From SLFT01 sp964493075 (GTDB lineage: Bacteria; Hydrogenedentota; Hydrogenedentia; Hydrogenedentales; CAITNO01), in contig CAZBNU010000025.1 of the NCBI GenBank assembly GCA_964493075.1, forward strand, positions 1-31,524: DNA of 31,524 nt. Direction: 5' to 3'. This document shows positions 16,016 to 24,300 of this stretch, one piece after another. Position 1 is the stretch's first letter. Every line of letters starts with the position of its first letter. A program made the translations under genes and the position numbers. The notes under the pieces were generated by a model, which saw nothing but the letters and a program-made list of their open reading frames with translations, was not told where the DNA came from and did no database searches.

Positions 16016-16798
16016 GTGGCAAAGAAGTCTGGTAGTGATAAAAAGGCAAGCACCCAAGAAACAGAAAACGAATTGTTTGGATTGCCTCAGCAGTTCAAAC
16101 AAAAAATTCGGAAATGCGCGAAAGAAGTGGAGAAATGCAAGGAACCTCAGGTGGTATTCCTGTGGGCATGCGTCAGCGAGACAGGACTAAAGCCAGGCGT
16201 CAAAAGCGGCAAAGATGTTAAGAAATCGCTGACCCAGCAGGAGTGGTTGACAGTGGTGGATGAAGCGGCCTCCCTCGGCGCCAACTGGTTCGTGCTGTCT
16301 TTCAGCGTACCTCTTGCCGAACGGGAGGATATCTGGGCGGTATGCAAGTGGGCGCAGGAGGTCCACGGAATGATGGTGGGCTTACATGTAAAGACCCCCA
16401 AACTCACACGCAAGGATGTGGATAAGATAAAGCAATTGAACCTCAAGAAGACCCGGGTGCTCGCACGGGAAGGCGCATTAAACCGCCTGAAACTGAAGGC
16501 GGAAGATAAAAAAGAACTCATCGTCTGGACAGCCAATCCCCAAGCCGATGGTGAGCGACCCAACTGCCAGGGACCCACGCGCATGATCTTCATCAACGCC
16601 CAGGGAATGCTCTACACCTGCGGCTTGGTGGACGGCAACGACACCTACCGCATGGGCCATGTATTTGATAAAAAACTAAAAAATGTGATGAGCGACCCCA
16701 ACCTGCCCCATCATGTGCATGAAGAACTCCACTACGTCACCCCCGAATGCGATGGTTGCCCCGCCCTCATCGCCAACTACTTCAGCGAGAATGTGTAG
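16016..16798 (+). CDS. Radical SAM/SPASM-derived protein lacking the AdoMet cluster
   Basis: The protein (260 residues) resembles a radical SAM enzyme in overall layout but lacks its hallmark. Where CNLRCXXC is expected there is only WACVSETG (Cys52) followed by a basic linker. The next segment, LTQQEWLTVVDEAASLGANW, is the typical first helix and strand, and the AdoMet-binding GGEP position reads SFSVPLAERED instead. The C-terminal SPASM-like part is kept: NCQGPTRMIFINAQGMLYTC, a GHVFDKKLKNVM segment, and ECDGCPAL. Cys184, Cys202, Cys245 and Cys248 could bind one auxiliary Fe-S cluster. I infer a non-catalytic or differently acting relative of SPASM peptide-modifying enzymes; no partner peptide gene is evident. 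The start is GTG, with AAGGAG 10 bases upstream. It stands alone between AT-rich spacers. Confidence 0.7.
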   Translation: MAKKSGSDKKASTQETENELFGLPQQFKQKIRKCAKEVEKCKEPQVVFLWACVSETGLKPGVKSGKDVKKSLTQQEWLTVVDEAASLGANWFVLSFSVPLAEREDIWAVCKWAQEVHGMMVGLHVKTPKLTRKDVDKIKQLNLKKTRVLAREGALNRLKLKAEDKKELIVWTANPQADGERPNCQGPTRMIFINAQGMLYTCGLVDGNDTYRMGHVFDKKLKNVMSDPNLPHHVHEELHYVTPECDGCPALIANYFSENV

Positions 16799-16819
16799 CC
16801 TGATACACTGATACGGCAG

Positions 16820-16847
16820 GGTGGGTAAAGCGAATGCGGAACCCACC
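16820..16847. repeat. GGTGGGT...ACCCACC palindromic repeat
   Basis: GGTGGGT (16820-16826) pairs with ACCCACC (16841-16847) across a 14-base loop. It resembles the widespread interspersed 'GGTGGGTTA..GC..AACCCACC' palindrome family. It lies 21 bp after the SPASM-like gene and could act as an RNA stem at the transcript end, although no U-tract follows. Downstream at about 16898-16920 is an ACCACGAAGACGCGAAG phrase, another common degenerate repeat type. The rest of this 265-bp spacer shows no gene. Confidence 0.5.
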
Positions 16848-17063
16848 AGATCAAATGCATGCATTGACAACCAACTTGTTTGGTTTGGGTTCTTGTTTGT
16901 TTACCACGAAGACGCGAAGAAAAAGAGAATTGTTTTTCCTTTTGAATCTTCACTATCATCTTGTTCGGCAATGATGCTATAAGTATGTTATAAGGGTATA
17001 GTGCTTTGTAGCATCGGCCATGTGGTAAACTAGAGGCAGATAATGATAGGGAGGACCAAGCCT

Positions 17064-18128
17064 ATGAAATGGAATCTGGCAATCGCACACATTTTTATGT
17101 TCCTGATGGTTCTGATGCTTACAGTAGATACTGGATATGCAAAAGAGATAAGACTACCCTACCTGAAATGCGAGGTAAGCCTGTCGAAAAGTATCATTAC
17201 CGCGGGAGAACCGATAAGCATACTTTTCAAATTCACGAACACTTCTGACGGTGAGATTTTCCTTTTATTGAGCGATTCCTGGAATATTTGGGCGGAATCC
17301 CTGGCAGAAGGGAATAAGGATGAAAATATAAAAGTTGTTCTCACCGATGAAAAGGGCACTGATATTCCCCGTCGTCATCTACTTTGCAGGCCTCGTAGCC
17401 AAGATACTGTTATATGTGAATTCGGTCTTAAACCGGGAAAATCTTTAATTGGTGAGTTTCCGATACATCTTCGTACCTCAACACTACTTGATCATGGGGA
17501 ATACCAAGTAAAAGTTAAGGTGATTGATTTTTCTTTCGCTTATGATCCACCATTTAACAAAGGTAATACAAGCGGGATTTTATCTACAGTAAAAAATGCA
17601 TTAGAAACCACTCTTTCTTTATCTGTAGCGTCCTACAGTGAACCAGAACTCAAGGCAACTTATAACGCACTGATAAAAGATGTACGATATGCACTTGCCC
17701 ACCCATCAGGAAGTTGGCGTGGGGATGATTACGCTGATATTGCATCTCCTGTTCGGACATTGCTTTGGGCGGAAGGTCCTATGGCTGTGCCGTATCAGAT
17801 TGAACTGATCTATGATCCAGAAAAAGGATTTAGGTTTTGGCCGCCTGCCATTGTAAACACCTGGGATAATATTGTGCGGTATGCGACAACGGAGCAAATT
17901 GAGCGGGTTCTTAAGATGGCGCGACATCCGAAATGCAAAAAGAGCCCAAAATTTGAATATGACTATTCTGAATACTATACGCCGGGATTGGCTTGGGCCA
18001 TTCATTATTGGCACGAAAATGGTTCGGAAGAAATACGTGAACTTACACGTGAACTTGCAGCAGCATTACCCAGAGAAGACCCATGCCCTGACTTCATGAA
18101 ACGCGGCTATTACCCTTATGGGAAGTAA
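17064..18128 (+). CDS. Secreted protein of unknown function with Ig-like N-terminal domain
   Basis: An N-terminal signal peptide is clear: MKWNLAIAHIFMFLMVLM followed by a likely cleavage after TGYA. The next region (LKCEVSLSKSIITAGEPISI, then LFKFTNTSDGEIFL) has the alternating pattern of a beta-sandwich of the kind seen in BsuPI/CARDB-like extracellular domains. The rest, to residue 354, contains LWAEGPMAVPYQ and a helical C-terminal third, and I do not recognise a family. ATG 17064 follows GGGAGG (17049-17054) by 9 bases; an in-frame ATG at 17043 has no such site. The gene is more AT-rich than its neighbours, as are the spacers around it, which may reflect acquisition or relaxed selection. 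No enzymatic motif is visible. Confidence 0.7.
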   Translation: MKWNLAIAHIFMFLMVLMLTVDTGYAKEIRLPYLKCEVSLSKSIITAGEPISILFKFTNTSDGEIFLLLSDSWNIWAESLAEGNKDENIKVVLTDEKGTDIPRRHLLCRPRSQDTVICEFGLKPGKSLIGEFPIHLRTSTLLDHGEYQVKVKVIDFSFAYDPPFNKGNTSGILSTVKNALETTLSLSVASYSEPELKATYNALIKDVRYALAHPSGSWRGDDYADIASPVRTLLWAEGPMAVPYQIELIYDPEKGFRFWPPAIVNTWDNIVRYATTEQIERVLKMARHPKCKKSPKFEYDYSEYYTPGLAWAIHYWHENGSEEIRELTRELAAALPREDPCPDFMKRGYYPYGK

Positions 18129-18162
18129 TCAAGCGGCAAAACGTTTTTAGGCTCAACTGGCA

Positions 18163-18180
18163 ACGTTCCACGTGGAACGT
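18163..18180. promoter_or_regulatory. parS: parS-type centromere site 1
   Basis: ACGTTCCACGTGGAACGT is a perfect 18-bp palindrome containing GTTCCACGTGGAAC, the core recognised by chromosomal ParB in many bacteria. It lies 3 bp beyond the rsmG stop codon. The functional call rests on the exact core and on two further copies nearby. Confidence 0.85.
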
Positions 18181-18183
18181 TTT

Positions 18184-18837
18184 TCAGGAAGGTTTCTTTT
18201 GGAGAAGGGCGAGGGTGCCGCGGCGGAGTCCGTAGTATGCCCAGAAATCGTTGATATGTTCCACGTGGAACGTTTCCGGCACGGTAAACCTGTCCAGTGG
18301 CGCCTGGCAGATGAAAACGCTTGTTTCTGGCATGCGGCTTAAGAGTGCGGGAACAAATTTTTCGGGGCGCTCTACGGCGCGGGCGGTAATGACAGAGGCG
18401 CTAACGGTGTCCACGGTTTCGGGGAATGCGCCATGCACAACTTCGATGCCGGTGAGTTCCAGCCGGGCAACTACACGATGCAGAAAACCAACCTTGCCTT
18501 CGCTGCGTTCGAGAAGTGTGCAGGGCAGGTCGGGGAACAGACATTTCAGCGGGATGATTGGGAAGCCACCACCGGAACCAATGTCGAGAATGCGGATTTC
18601 GGGGTTGGCAAATTTCCGGATGTACGGGGCGAGACTGAAGGCATCCACAATGTGGACATCCTCTATTCGATCAAGGTCCCTTTCGGAAACTAGATGAAGC
18701 GACTTGTTCCAACGTCGGAGTAGCGCGTCGTATTCATGGATTCGTGACAAGAGCCTTGGTGAGGTATCAATGCCATTCTCCTCCTGAAGCAATCGCAACG
18801 CCTGTTGAAACGGGGAGTCTGTCATACTGCTATTCAC
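18184..18837 (-). CDS. rsmG: 16S rRNA (guanine527-N7) methyltransferase RsmG
   Basis: The 217-residue product matches RsmG (GidB), the AdoMet-dependent enzyme that methylates N7 of G527 in 16S rRNA. Signatures are RWNKSLHLVSERD, the AdoMet loop LDIGSGGGFPIIPLK, and ITARAVERPEKF near residue 150. Length is typical. The start at 18837 overlaps the upstream gene by 8 bp; an in-frame ATG four codons later (MTDSPFQQ) is an alternative. A parS palindrome lies inside the coding sequence (18258-18271), where it encodes FHVEH, and another directly follows the stop. rsmG commonly lies with parA/parB and mnmG near the replication origin, but none of those genes is in this window. Here it is the last gene of a three-gene overlapping operon with two glycosyltransferase-like genes. 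Confidence 0.95.
   Translation of the reverse strand: MNSSMTDSPFQQALRLLQEENGIDTSPRLLSRIHEYDALLRRWNKSLHLVSERDLDRIEDVHIVDAFSLAPYIRKFANPEIRILDIGSGGGFPIIPLKCLFPDLPCTLLERSEGKVGFLHRVVARLELTGIEVVHGAFPETVDTVSASVITARAVERPEKFVPALLSRMPETSVFICQAPLDRFTVPETFHVEHINDFWAYYGLRRGTLALLQKKPS
18258..18271. promoter_or_regulatory. parS: parS-type centromere site 2, inside rsmG
   Basis: GTTCCACGTGGAAC is a perfect 14-bp palindrome identical to the core of sites 1 and 3. It is embedded in the rsmG reading frame near the C-terminus, where the codons give FHVEH. Sites within coding sequence are normal for parS. Confidence 0.85.
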
Positions 18838-19351
18838 CGGAATCCGGTGCCTTGTCTTCTGCGTTGGTGGAATCAGCCTTGTCGAGCGGCTGCGGTTTTA
18901 CGGAGGTACAGTGGACAAACAGCCAGATGCGGCGGTAGCGAAGTTCTCCGATGGTACGGCGCACAACAGTGCTGCACAGGGAACGCACCGGGTTCAGGCG
19001 GATGGGTGCAAGATTGCCGTGCAGATCGTAACAAGAGACTTTCCGTGCGCCGCTTGCCAATCCTATGGCCTGAAGTTTTGTGCTTTTGAAAAGCACCACC
19101 AGGGTATCCAGTCTCTGCCGCCGGATTTCCTTGATCAACGACCATGCCTGTCCAAGCGTTTTGGGGTGCTGCGGTTCCGGCACACATACGCGCTGCTCGT
19201 CAACGTGTTCGCTGATGGTGACTGTAGGAAGGCTCTTTGGCACAAAGGCGATGATATGGGCTTCCGGCCAAGTCTTGCGCACATGCTGCACTGCCCGGGT
19301 GAAGTGGGGGGCGTAACTGTATAGAATTCCGATTTTGGATGTGTTATTCAT
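18830..19351 (-). CDS. Small glycosyltransferase-9-like protein
   Basis: This 173-residue product starts MNNTSKIGILYSYAPHFTRA and reads as a single Rossmann-type half domain. Strand-helix alternation runs to LDTLVVLFKSTKLQAIGLAS, then GARKVSCYDLHGNLAPIRLN. The YDLHGNLAPI stretch and the preceding strand recall the N-terminal half of GT9 (heptosyltransferase-like) glycosyltransferases; the C-terminal donor-binding half is absent. The last 25 residues are acidic and low in complexity. It overlaps the GT4 gene upstream and rsmG downstream by 8 bp each, which implies translational coupling and a shared transcript. Function is unproven; it may be a truncated or accessory GT. No signal peptide is visible. 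Confidence 0.65.
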   Translation of the reverse strand: MNNTSKIGILYSYAPHFTRAVQHVRKTWPEAHIIAFVPKSLPTVTISEHVDEQRVCVPEPQHPKTLGQAWSLIKEIRRQRLDTLVVLFKSTKLQAIGLASGARKVSCYDLHGNLAPIRLNPVRSLCSTVVRRTIGELRYRRIWLFVHCTSVKPQPLDKADSTNAEDKAPDSGE

Positions 19352-20684
19352 GAACCTGTGTTCCTTTTTTCACTTCCTTATTCTCCATGATCTGGTTTAG
19401 CAGCGGCAGGTAATGGGTCTTTATAATATTCTCCCAGGTAAACCTGGACAGGGCGCGTTCCCTGCCGGCGCTACCGAGGGACAGCCGCAACTCCGGATTA
19501 TCAAGAAGGGCTTCAAGAAATCCCGCTAGCGCAGCGCTATCGCCGGGTGGGAACAGATAGCCCGTTTCGCCCTGGACCACAATATCGCGTAGTCCGCCGG
19601 TATCCGACGCGCACACAGGTTTCTCCGTCATCATTGCTTCCACCGCCACCAATCCGAAGGGTTCCCGCCAAAGCGACGGCACCACGCAAATATCCGCATT
19701 CACCATCTCTTGCAACGTCTCCTCATGGGAGAGCCAACCGGTAGCGACGAAATTACCTTCCGACACTCTTTGGTCGAAGTGGGTGGCCACCACCCGGAAA
19801 TCGGAACGCTTCTTTTGTAACAGGGTACTTGCTTCCAATACCACCTGCAGCCCTTTCACGGGATCATCCACCCGTCCGGAAACGAAGATGGTTTTCTGTG
19901 GACTTTCGGATTTCTCGCTACATGGCTGTATTTCAGCAGCTATCCCGCCGGGGATGACGACTGTCTTATCCCGAAACACACCCAACTCCTGCTTGAGTTC
20001 TTCATTAGATACAACAATATGCGTCATGGCTTCCAGCGCTTGTCGTGCCGCGGAGTGATATTCTTTTGTATACGCCTCGGCAATAAGATAGTCCTGCGTC
20101 CACGCCTGATGTTGACCACGCCTTATTTCGCCTTGAACCGCATCGAGAGCGCAGGGTCTGCAGACCTCGGGGTTGGAAAAGAAATTGTAAGGGCAGGGTG
20201 CACCATCCCTGTACCGCAGCCCATTCCGGGCGCACAGCATTTCATGAGCATAATACCGGCCGATGATGGGGTAGTGTGCCAGCGCCAGGGCCACGCGTGG
20301 TTTTAGGGTGTACCCGTGAGCAAGCCAGACCATGTCGGGATTCCAGGCATCCACCGCGTTGCGGATTGCACGGGCTATGGCTTGATGCGTGCGCACAGTA
20401 CCGGGCACCCGCACTATCTCCACGGGAAAGGGCATGGCTGAGGGGTCAACCTGGCCGCGGCCCGGCGTGTTGTCAAACTGCAGCACAAACAGTTTTACAG
20501 GCGCCTGCTGTGCGGCAAGTTCCCTGACCACATGGTAGAGGTCCACATCCGCGCCGCCATTAGGCGGCCAGGAAAACAACAGGTCCACCACGGCGAGCCG
20601 TCCTGCGACTATGTTATGTTGATGTTTCAAAACATTCTTTTCGGTAAGTATGGGATATTGTTTTGCGCCTGACGGGCGCATCAT
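19344..20684 (-). CDS. Glycosyltransferase family 4 protein
   Basis: The C-terminal half is a clear GT-B donor-binding domain: IFVSGRVDDPVKGLQ, CVVPSLWREPFGLVAVEAMM (the EX7E nucleotide-sugar motif) and DTGGLRDIVVQGETGYLFPP. The N-terminal half has PPNGGADVDLYHVV. A segment with four cysteines (MLCARNG, APCPYNF, EVCRPCAL) looks like a small metal-binding insertion. Such retaining enzymes transfer sugars from nucleotide donors to cell-surface or capsule glycans in the cytoplasm. The long open frame extends to 20783, but that stretch crosses a parS palindrome and the plus-strand promoter area. I therefore chose the ATG at 20682-20684 (446 residues), just after a minus-strand TATACT at 20702-20707. 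No Shine-Dalgarno sequence supports it, so the start is uncertain. Confidence 0.88.
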   Translation of the reverse strand: MMRPSGAKQYPILTEKNVLKHQHNIVAGRLAVVDLLFSWPPNGGADVDLYHVVRELAAQQAPVKLFVLQFDNTPGRGQVDPSAMPFPVEIVRVPGTVRTHQAIARAIRNAVDAWNPDMVWLAHGYTLKPRVALALAHYPIIGRYYAHEMLCARNGLRYRDGAPCPYNFFSNPEVCRPCALDAVQGEIRRGQHQAWTQDYLIAEAYTKEYHSAARQALEAMTHIVVSNEELKQELGVFRDKTVVIPGGIAAEIQPCSEKSESPQKTIFVSGRVDDPVKGLQVVLEASTLLQKKRSDFRVVATHFDQRVSEGNFVATGWLSHEETLQEMVNADICVVPSLWREPFGLVAVEAMMTEKPVCASDTGGLRDIVVQGETGYLFPPGDSAALAGFLEALLDNPELRLSLGSAGRERALSRFTWENIIKTHYLPLLNQIMENKEVKKGTQVHE

Positions 20685-20740
20685 GATATAACTACAGGAG
20701 AAGTATAGCACGATGCGGCAGAGACTTTCAGGTACGTCCA

Positions 20741-20756
20741 TGTTCCACGTGGAACA
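20741..20756. promoter_or_regulatory. parS: parS-type centromere site 3, in a divergent spacer
   Basis: TGTTCCACGTGGAACA is a perfect 16-bp palindrome, identical to ParB-binding sites I recall from Pseudomonas chromosomes. It lies between the GT4 gene (minus) and the TPR gene (plus), about 2.5 kb from the other two sites. Confidence 0.88.
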
Positions 20757-20808
20757 CTGGTGTTCCCGCATCCCAAACAACAAAAACAGGAGGACAGGTT
20801 CAGGGGTT

Positions 20809-21282
20809 ATGGCAGGATATTTTATAGTTCACAGCGGACGTTGCGCAGGAAAGATATTTGATGCTTTCAAGGCAACCATTACGGGAAAGTTTTCTATTGC
20901 AGATTTTTTCAGCCACGTGACGAGCAGTATTTCTGATTGCTGGTACGATTACAAGGCGCCGCCCATGAGCGGGCAGCGCAAGGACGCCATGAATCTGGTG
21001 AACGACGGCGTGAAGTTGTACAATGCCAAAAAATATCTTGAGGCGCTTAAGGCTTTTAAGACGGCCTCAGAATACGACCCGACCTATGCACGGGCCTACA
21101 CCTATCTCGGCAACACGCTGTACAAACTTGCTGAGCACGGCGATGCGCTCCGCGCCTGGGAGCGTGCCATTGCAGTAGATCCCCTTTCCGAGGCTGCCAG
21201 CAAGGCACGCGCCAAAGTGGCGCGTGTGAAATCCCAGAACCAGATGGCGATTCGCGACCTTCACGAAGGACTGAAGAAGTAG
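20809..21282 (+). CDS. TPR-repeat protein
   Basis: The 157-residue product has about two tetratricopeptide repeats in its C-terminal two-thirds: NDGVKLYNAKKYLEALKAFK, then ASEYDPTYARAYTYLGNTLY and DALRAWERAIAVDPL. It has a basic C-terminus and no known catalytic motif; TPRs mediate protein contacts. The first 50 residues (MAGYFIVHSGRCAGKIFDAF and on) contain three cysteines and no recognised domain. ATG 20809 has AGGAGG at 20790-20795, a slightly long spacing. The open frame extends upstream to 20713 through the parS site, which would force the peptide FHVEH into the protein, so I reject that longer start. The gene precedes the giant repeat protein by 72 bp on the same strand and may be cotranscribed with it. 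Confidence 0.75.
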   Translation: MAGYFIVHSGRCAGKIFDAFKATITGKFSIADFFSHVTSSISDCWYDYKAPPMSGQRKDAMNLVNDGVKLYNAKKYLEALKAFKTASEYDPTYARAYTYLGNTLYKLAEHGDALRAWERAIAVDPLSEAASKARAKVARVKSQNQMAIRDLHEGLKK

Positions 21283-21354
21283 TAGATTTTTAAGAAAGCC
21301 CGTGCATTTTGTGGAAGGTGGCATCGCGCTACCGGCAGATTTGGAGAATATTTT

Positions 21355-24300
21355 TTGAACGGTTCAGCAGCTTTGATGATCTTGTGCAGCTTGATGCTCC
21401 TTCCCGGCTTCGGATACAGTCTTTCCGTTGCAGTTCCCGACCCGATTCTTGAGGCCGCGATAGAGGCCCGAACAGGCGACAACGGGATTCCGGGAACCGT
21501 GGACGGTCATTGGTTGTTGGGGCAGGATGGCGATTCGGGCGTGTACACTGGCGAGTCTGGAGGTCTGGTAGCGTTGGGGATGGAAGGGGAAACCCTGTTC
21601 ACGCTGCAAGGTATTACAAACCTCACCGGTTTGGAGCATGCCCACAACCTCACTGCATTGTTGTTGAAATTGTCTCCTGTACCAAGTCTTTACCCGCTGC
21701 TTGCGCTCGAACAACTGGAAACCCTGGCCTTTGATTCATGTGCTCTTCGTGACAGCCACTTTGGCGAACTCCTACAAGCAGAATTTTCCCTGATCAGCTT
21801 CGGGCTTATCAATTCCTCAGCTCTCTCGAATCAACTGTCTTACGGGCAACTGACTGCCTTCCTGCTGCAACACCCATCCCTTCGCACTTTGGCCTTGATC
21901 AACCTCGGGCTTCCTCTGAAGATAAGTGATCTTGCAGGCCTTCCCAGACTGGCTGATCCGCCCTGCCACAGGGACTTGCGCCTCCCGGGTAATACTATTG
22001 TCAGTCTCGATGAATTATCCTTGTTCCACGATGTGACCCTTATGGACCTGTCCCAATGTGCCATAAGCGATGAGATTCTGGCGCAAGGCGACTGGTCTCG
22101 CATGACGTGTTTAGAGGGAACGGTAGACCTGTCAGGAAATGCCTTTACCACTATAGCGCCCCTGTTGGGTCTTGTAGCCGCAAAAGGGGATACCCCACAG
22201 GTGCTCTTGGATTTACGGCAGAACCGTCTTGACGCAATTTCTATTGAGCAGCATATTCCGACACTGGAACAGGCAGGATACGAGGTGCTCTTTGATATGG
22301 AGCTGTCTGTGTCCGTAGAAGGTATCGGTGAAGTGCCGCCCCAGGCGGGTACTTCCTGGCATCCCTATGGTGCGTCTATTTATCTCACAGCCCGCCCCCA
22401 ACCCGACAGTAATCAAGGATTCTTGTACTGGAAGGGAGAGGGTGTGGGCGAAGACTATGGCATTACAGCGATAATGAATACGCACCGACAGTATACAGCG
22501 GTTTTCTCCGACACACCGGCTTTGGGGCGACGTTTTTATGCCATTACCACTGAGGTTGACGGTAAAGGTGACGGCGTACTGCTGCCTGCGCGGGGTAGAA
22601 GCCTGTATCGTGACTGCGAAATGGTTGGTCTGGTGGCAACACCTTCGCCCGGCAGTTTTTTTGCCGGTTGGGAAATTCTCCCTGCCGGAGGAAAAGAAAA
22701 AGACCCTGTGGCAACGTACATCAGTGAGCCTTTTCACGCTGTGGCAATGAACCGTAACTGGCATGCCAAAGCCCGCTTCGATACGGAGGGGCATCTGCTG
22801 ATCATTGATTCCATCGGCAAGGGCACATTGTCCATGGCCCCTGGAAGATATCCGCTTGCCCACGGCGCGACCATTGTATTGCGTGCCTTACCTGAATCCG
22901 GCTGGCGGGTGGCCCGCTGGGAGGACGGTTCCGGTACTCCGCTGCCTGCCCGGGAAAATGCGACAGGGGCTTCCTGCACGGTGGTGGTTGATGCAGACCG
23001 CACGGTGCATGCCGTTTTTGAGGAAGCAGTCCGCACGCTCACTGTTCACACAGAAAATAAGAACGGTGCGTCCGGTCATGTTCTGGTTAACGGGGAACCA
23101 ACGTCTTCAACAGGTCGCTACGCCTATGGGGAAGCGCTTAGCATCAAGGCGGTTCCCGAGAACAAAGACAGCGCCTTCGCCGGTTGGTCAGGCGATTTTC
23201 CTGAAGAAGAATCACCAGGAACCTTTGCCCCAGAGTGTACGTTTACACTGACCGGTGACTACGCAATCACCGCTACATTTGTGCCTACGCAAACACAACT
23301 TACCATCATTGCAACCCTTGATGGTATTTCTCTTCCCGGGATTGTCACTGGCATGACCCCCCTTCCCGGAACCTATGGTTTTGTACGCCACCCTGATAAC
23401 CGAGCGAAGATTGAGGTACATTTGCTTCCTGATACGCCAATGGCCTTTGCTGGTTGGTCAGGCGATCTGCAGCAGGGACACTGGTCTTCCAAGTTTGCAG
23501 AAACAGTGTCTATGGACCAGGACAGAAGCATCACCGCCGCTTTTCAGACCCAGGACACTTGTCATGTGACTGTGGCGCTGCGCGGCGCTGGAGAAACCTT
23601 CCCTGCGCCTGGGGTATATACAGTCGTGCCCGGATGCCCTCTGCCTTTACGCGCCGTGGCCACAGAAGACACCTGTTTTGGGGGATGGTGGATTCGCTGT
23701 CAAAACGGGACTGACCAAACCCTATTCCAGCGAGAAGCAACACTGACCGTTACGGGGGACGTAGAAGCAACGGCACAGTTTGGCGAGACCTGTCATTCCT
23801 TGTGGATTGGCTCGTCGGAGGAGGGCGGCACCTTGACGCCTCCAATCGGAGTCTATGATGTTCCTCACAGCGCCCTGCTGGATATTCAGGCATCACCGCC
23901 GGAGGGCCGCATGTTTTATCACTGGACAGACGGTAGGGGCGGCATTATTTCCCATGAGCCTCAAACCCGCATTACAGTTACACAGGACAGTAGTTATACC
24001 GCAGTTTTTGGTGCTCCCGGCTTCCGCGTTCATACGGGAACTTCCGGCACTGGCACAGGTCAGGTTATAGTAAGTCCGGGGGATGTTGACATCCACCCTG
24101 CCAATGCCATTATTACCTTGTGTGCGCAGCCCGATCCAGACTCGGTGTTTGTAAGATGGGAAGGCAGCATACCTACAACGGACAGGCAGCAACCGACAGT
24201 GTCCTTGATGATGCAGGAGGCGGTACACGCAACAGCGGTATTTGATAATGCAGATTACTATTTAACTATTAATAGCGAAGGATTGCCGGGAGGGCTGGAT

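Noticed and set aside
16016..16798. The SPASM-like gene as the missing radical SAM partner (AmrS) of the AMMECR1/MEMO pair
   Set aside because: It lacks the AdoMet cluster cysteines, has SPASM-type C-terminal cysteines and lies 12 kb away.
18044..18057. A possible fourth parS site (CTTACACGTGAACT)
   Set aside because: Only the central CACGTG and some flanking bases match; it has about four mismatches and lies in the codons of a gene.
20713..20808. Longer N-terminus of the TPR gene and of the opposing GT4 gene across 20684-20783
   Set aside because: Both would translate the parS palindrome, lack a ribosome-binding site and add sequence without family similarity.
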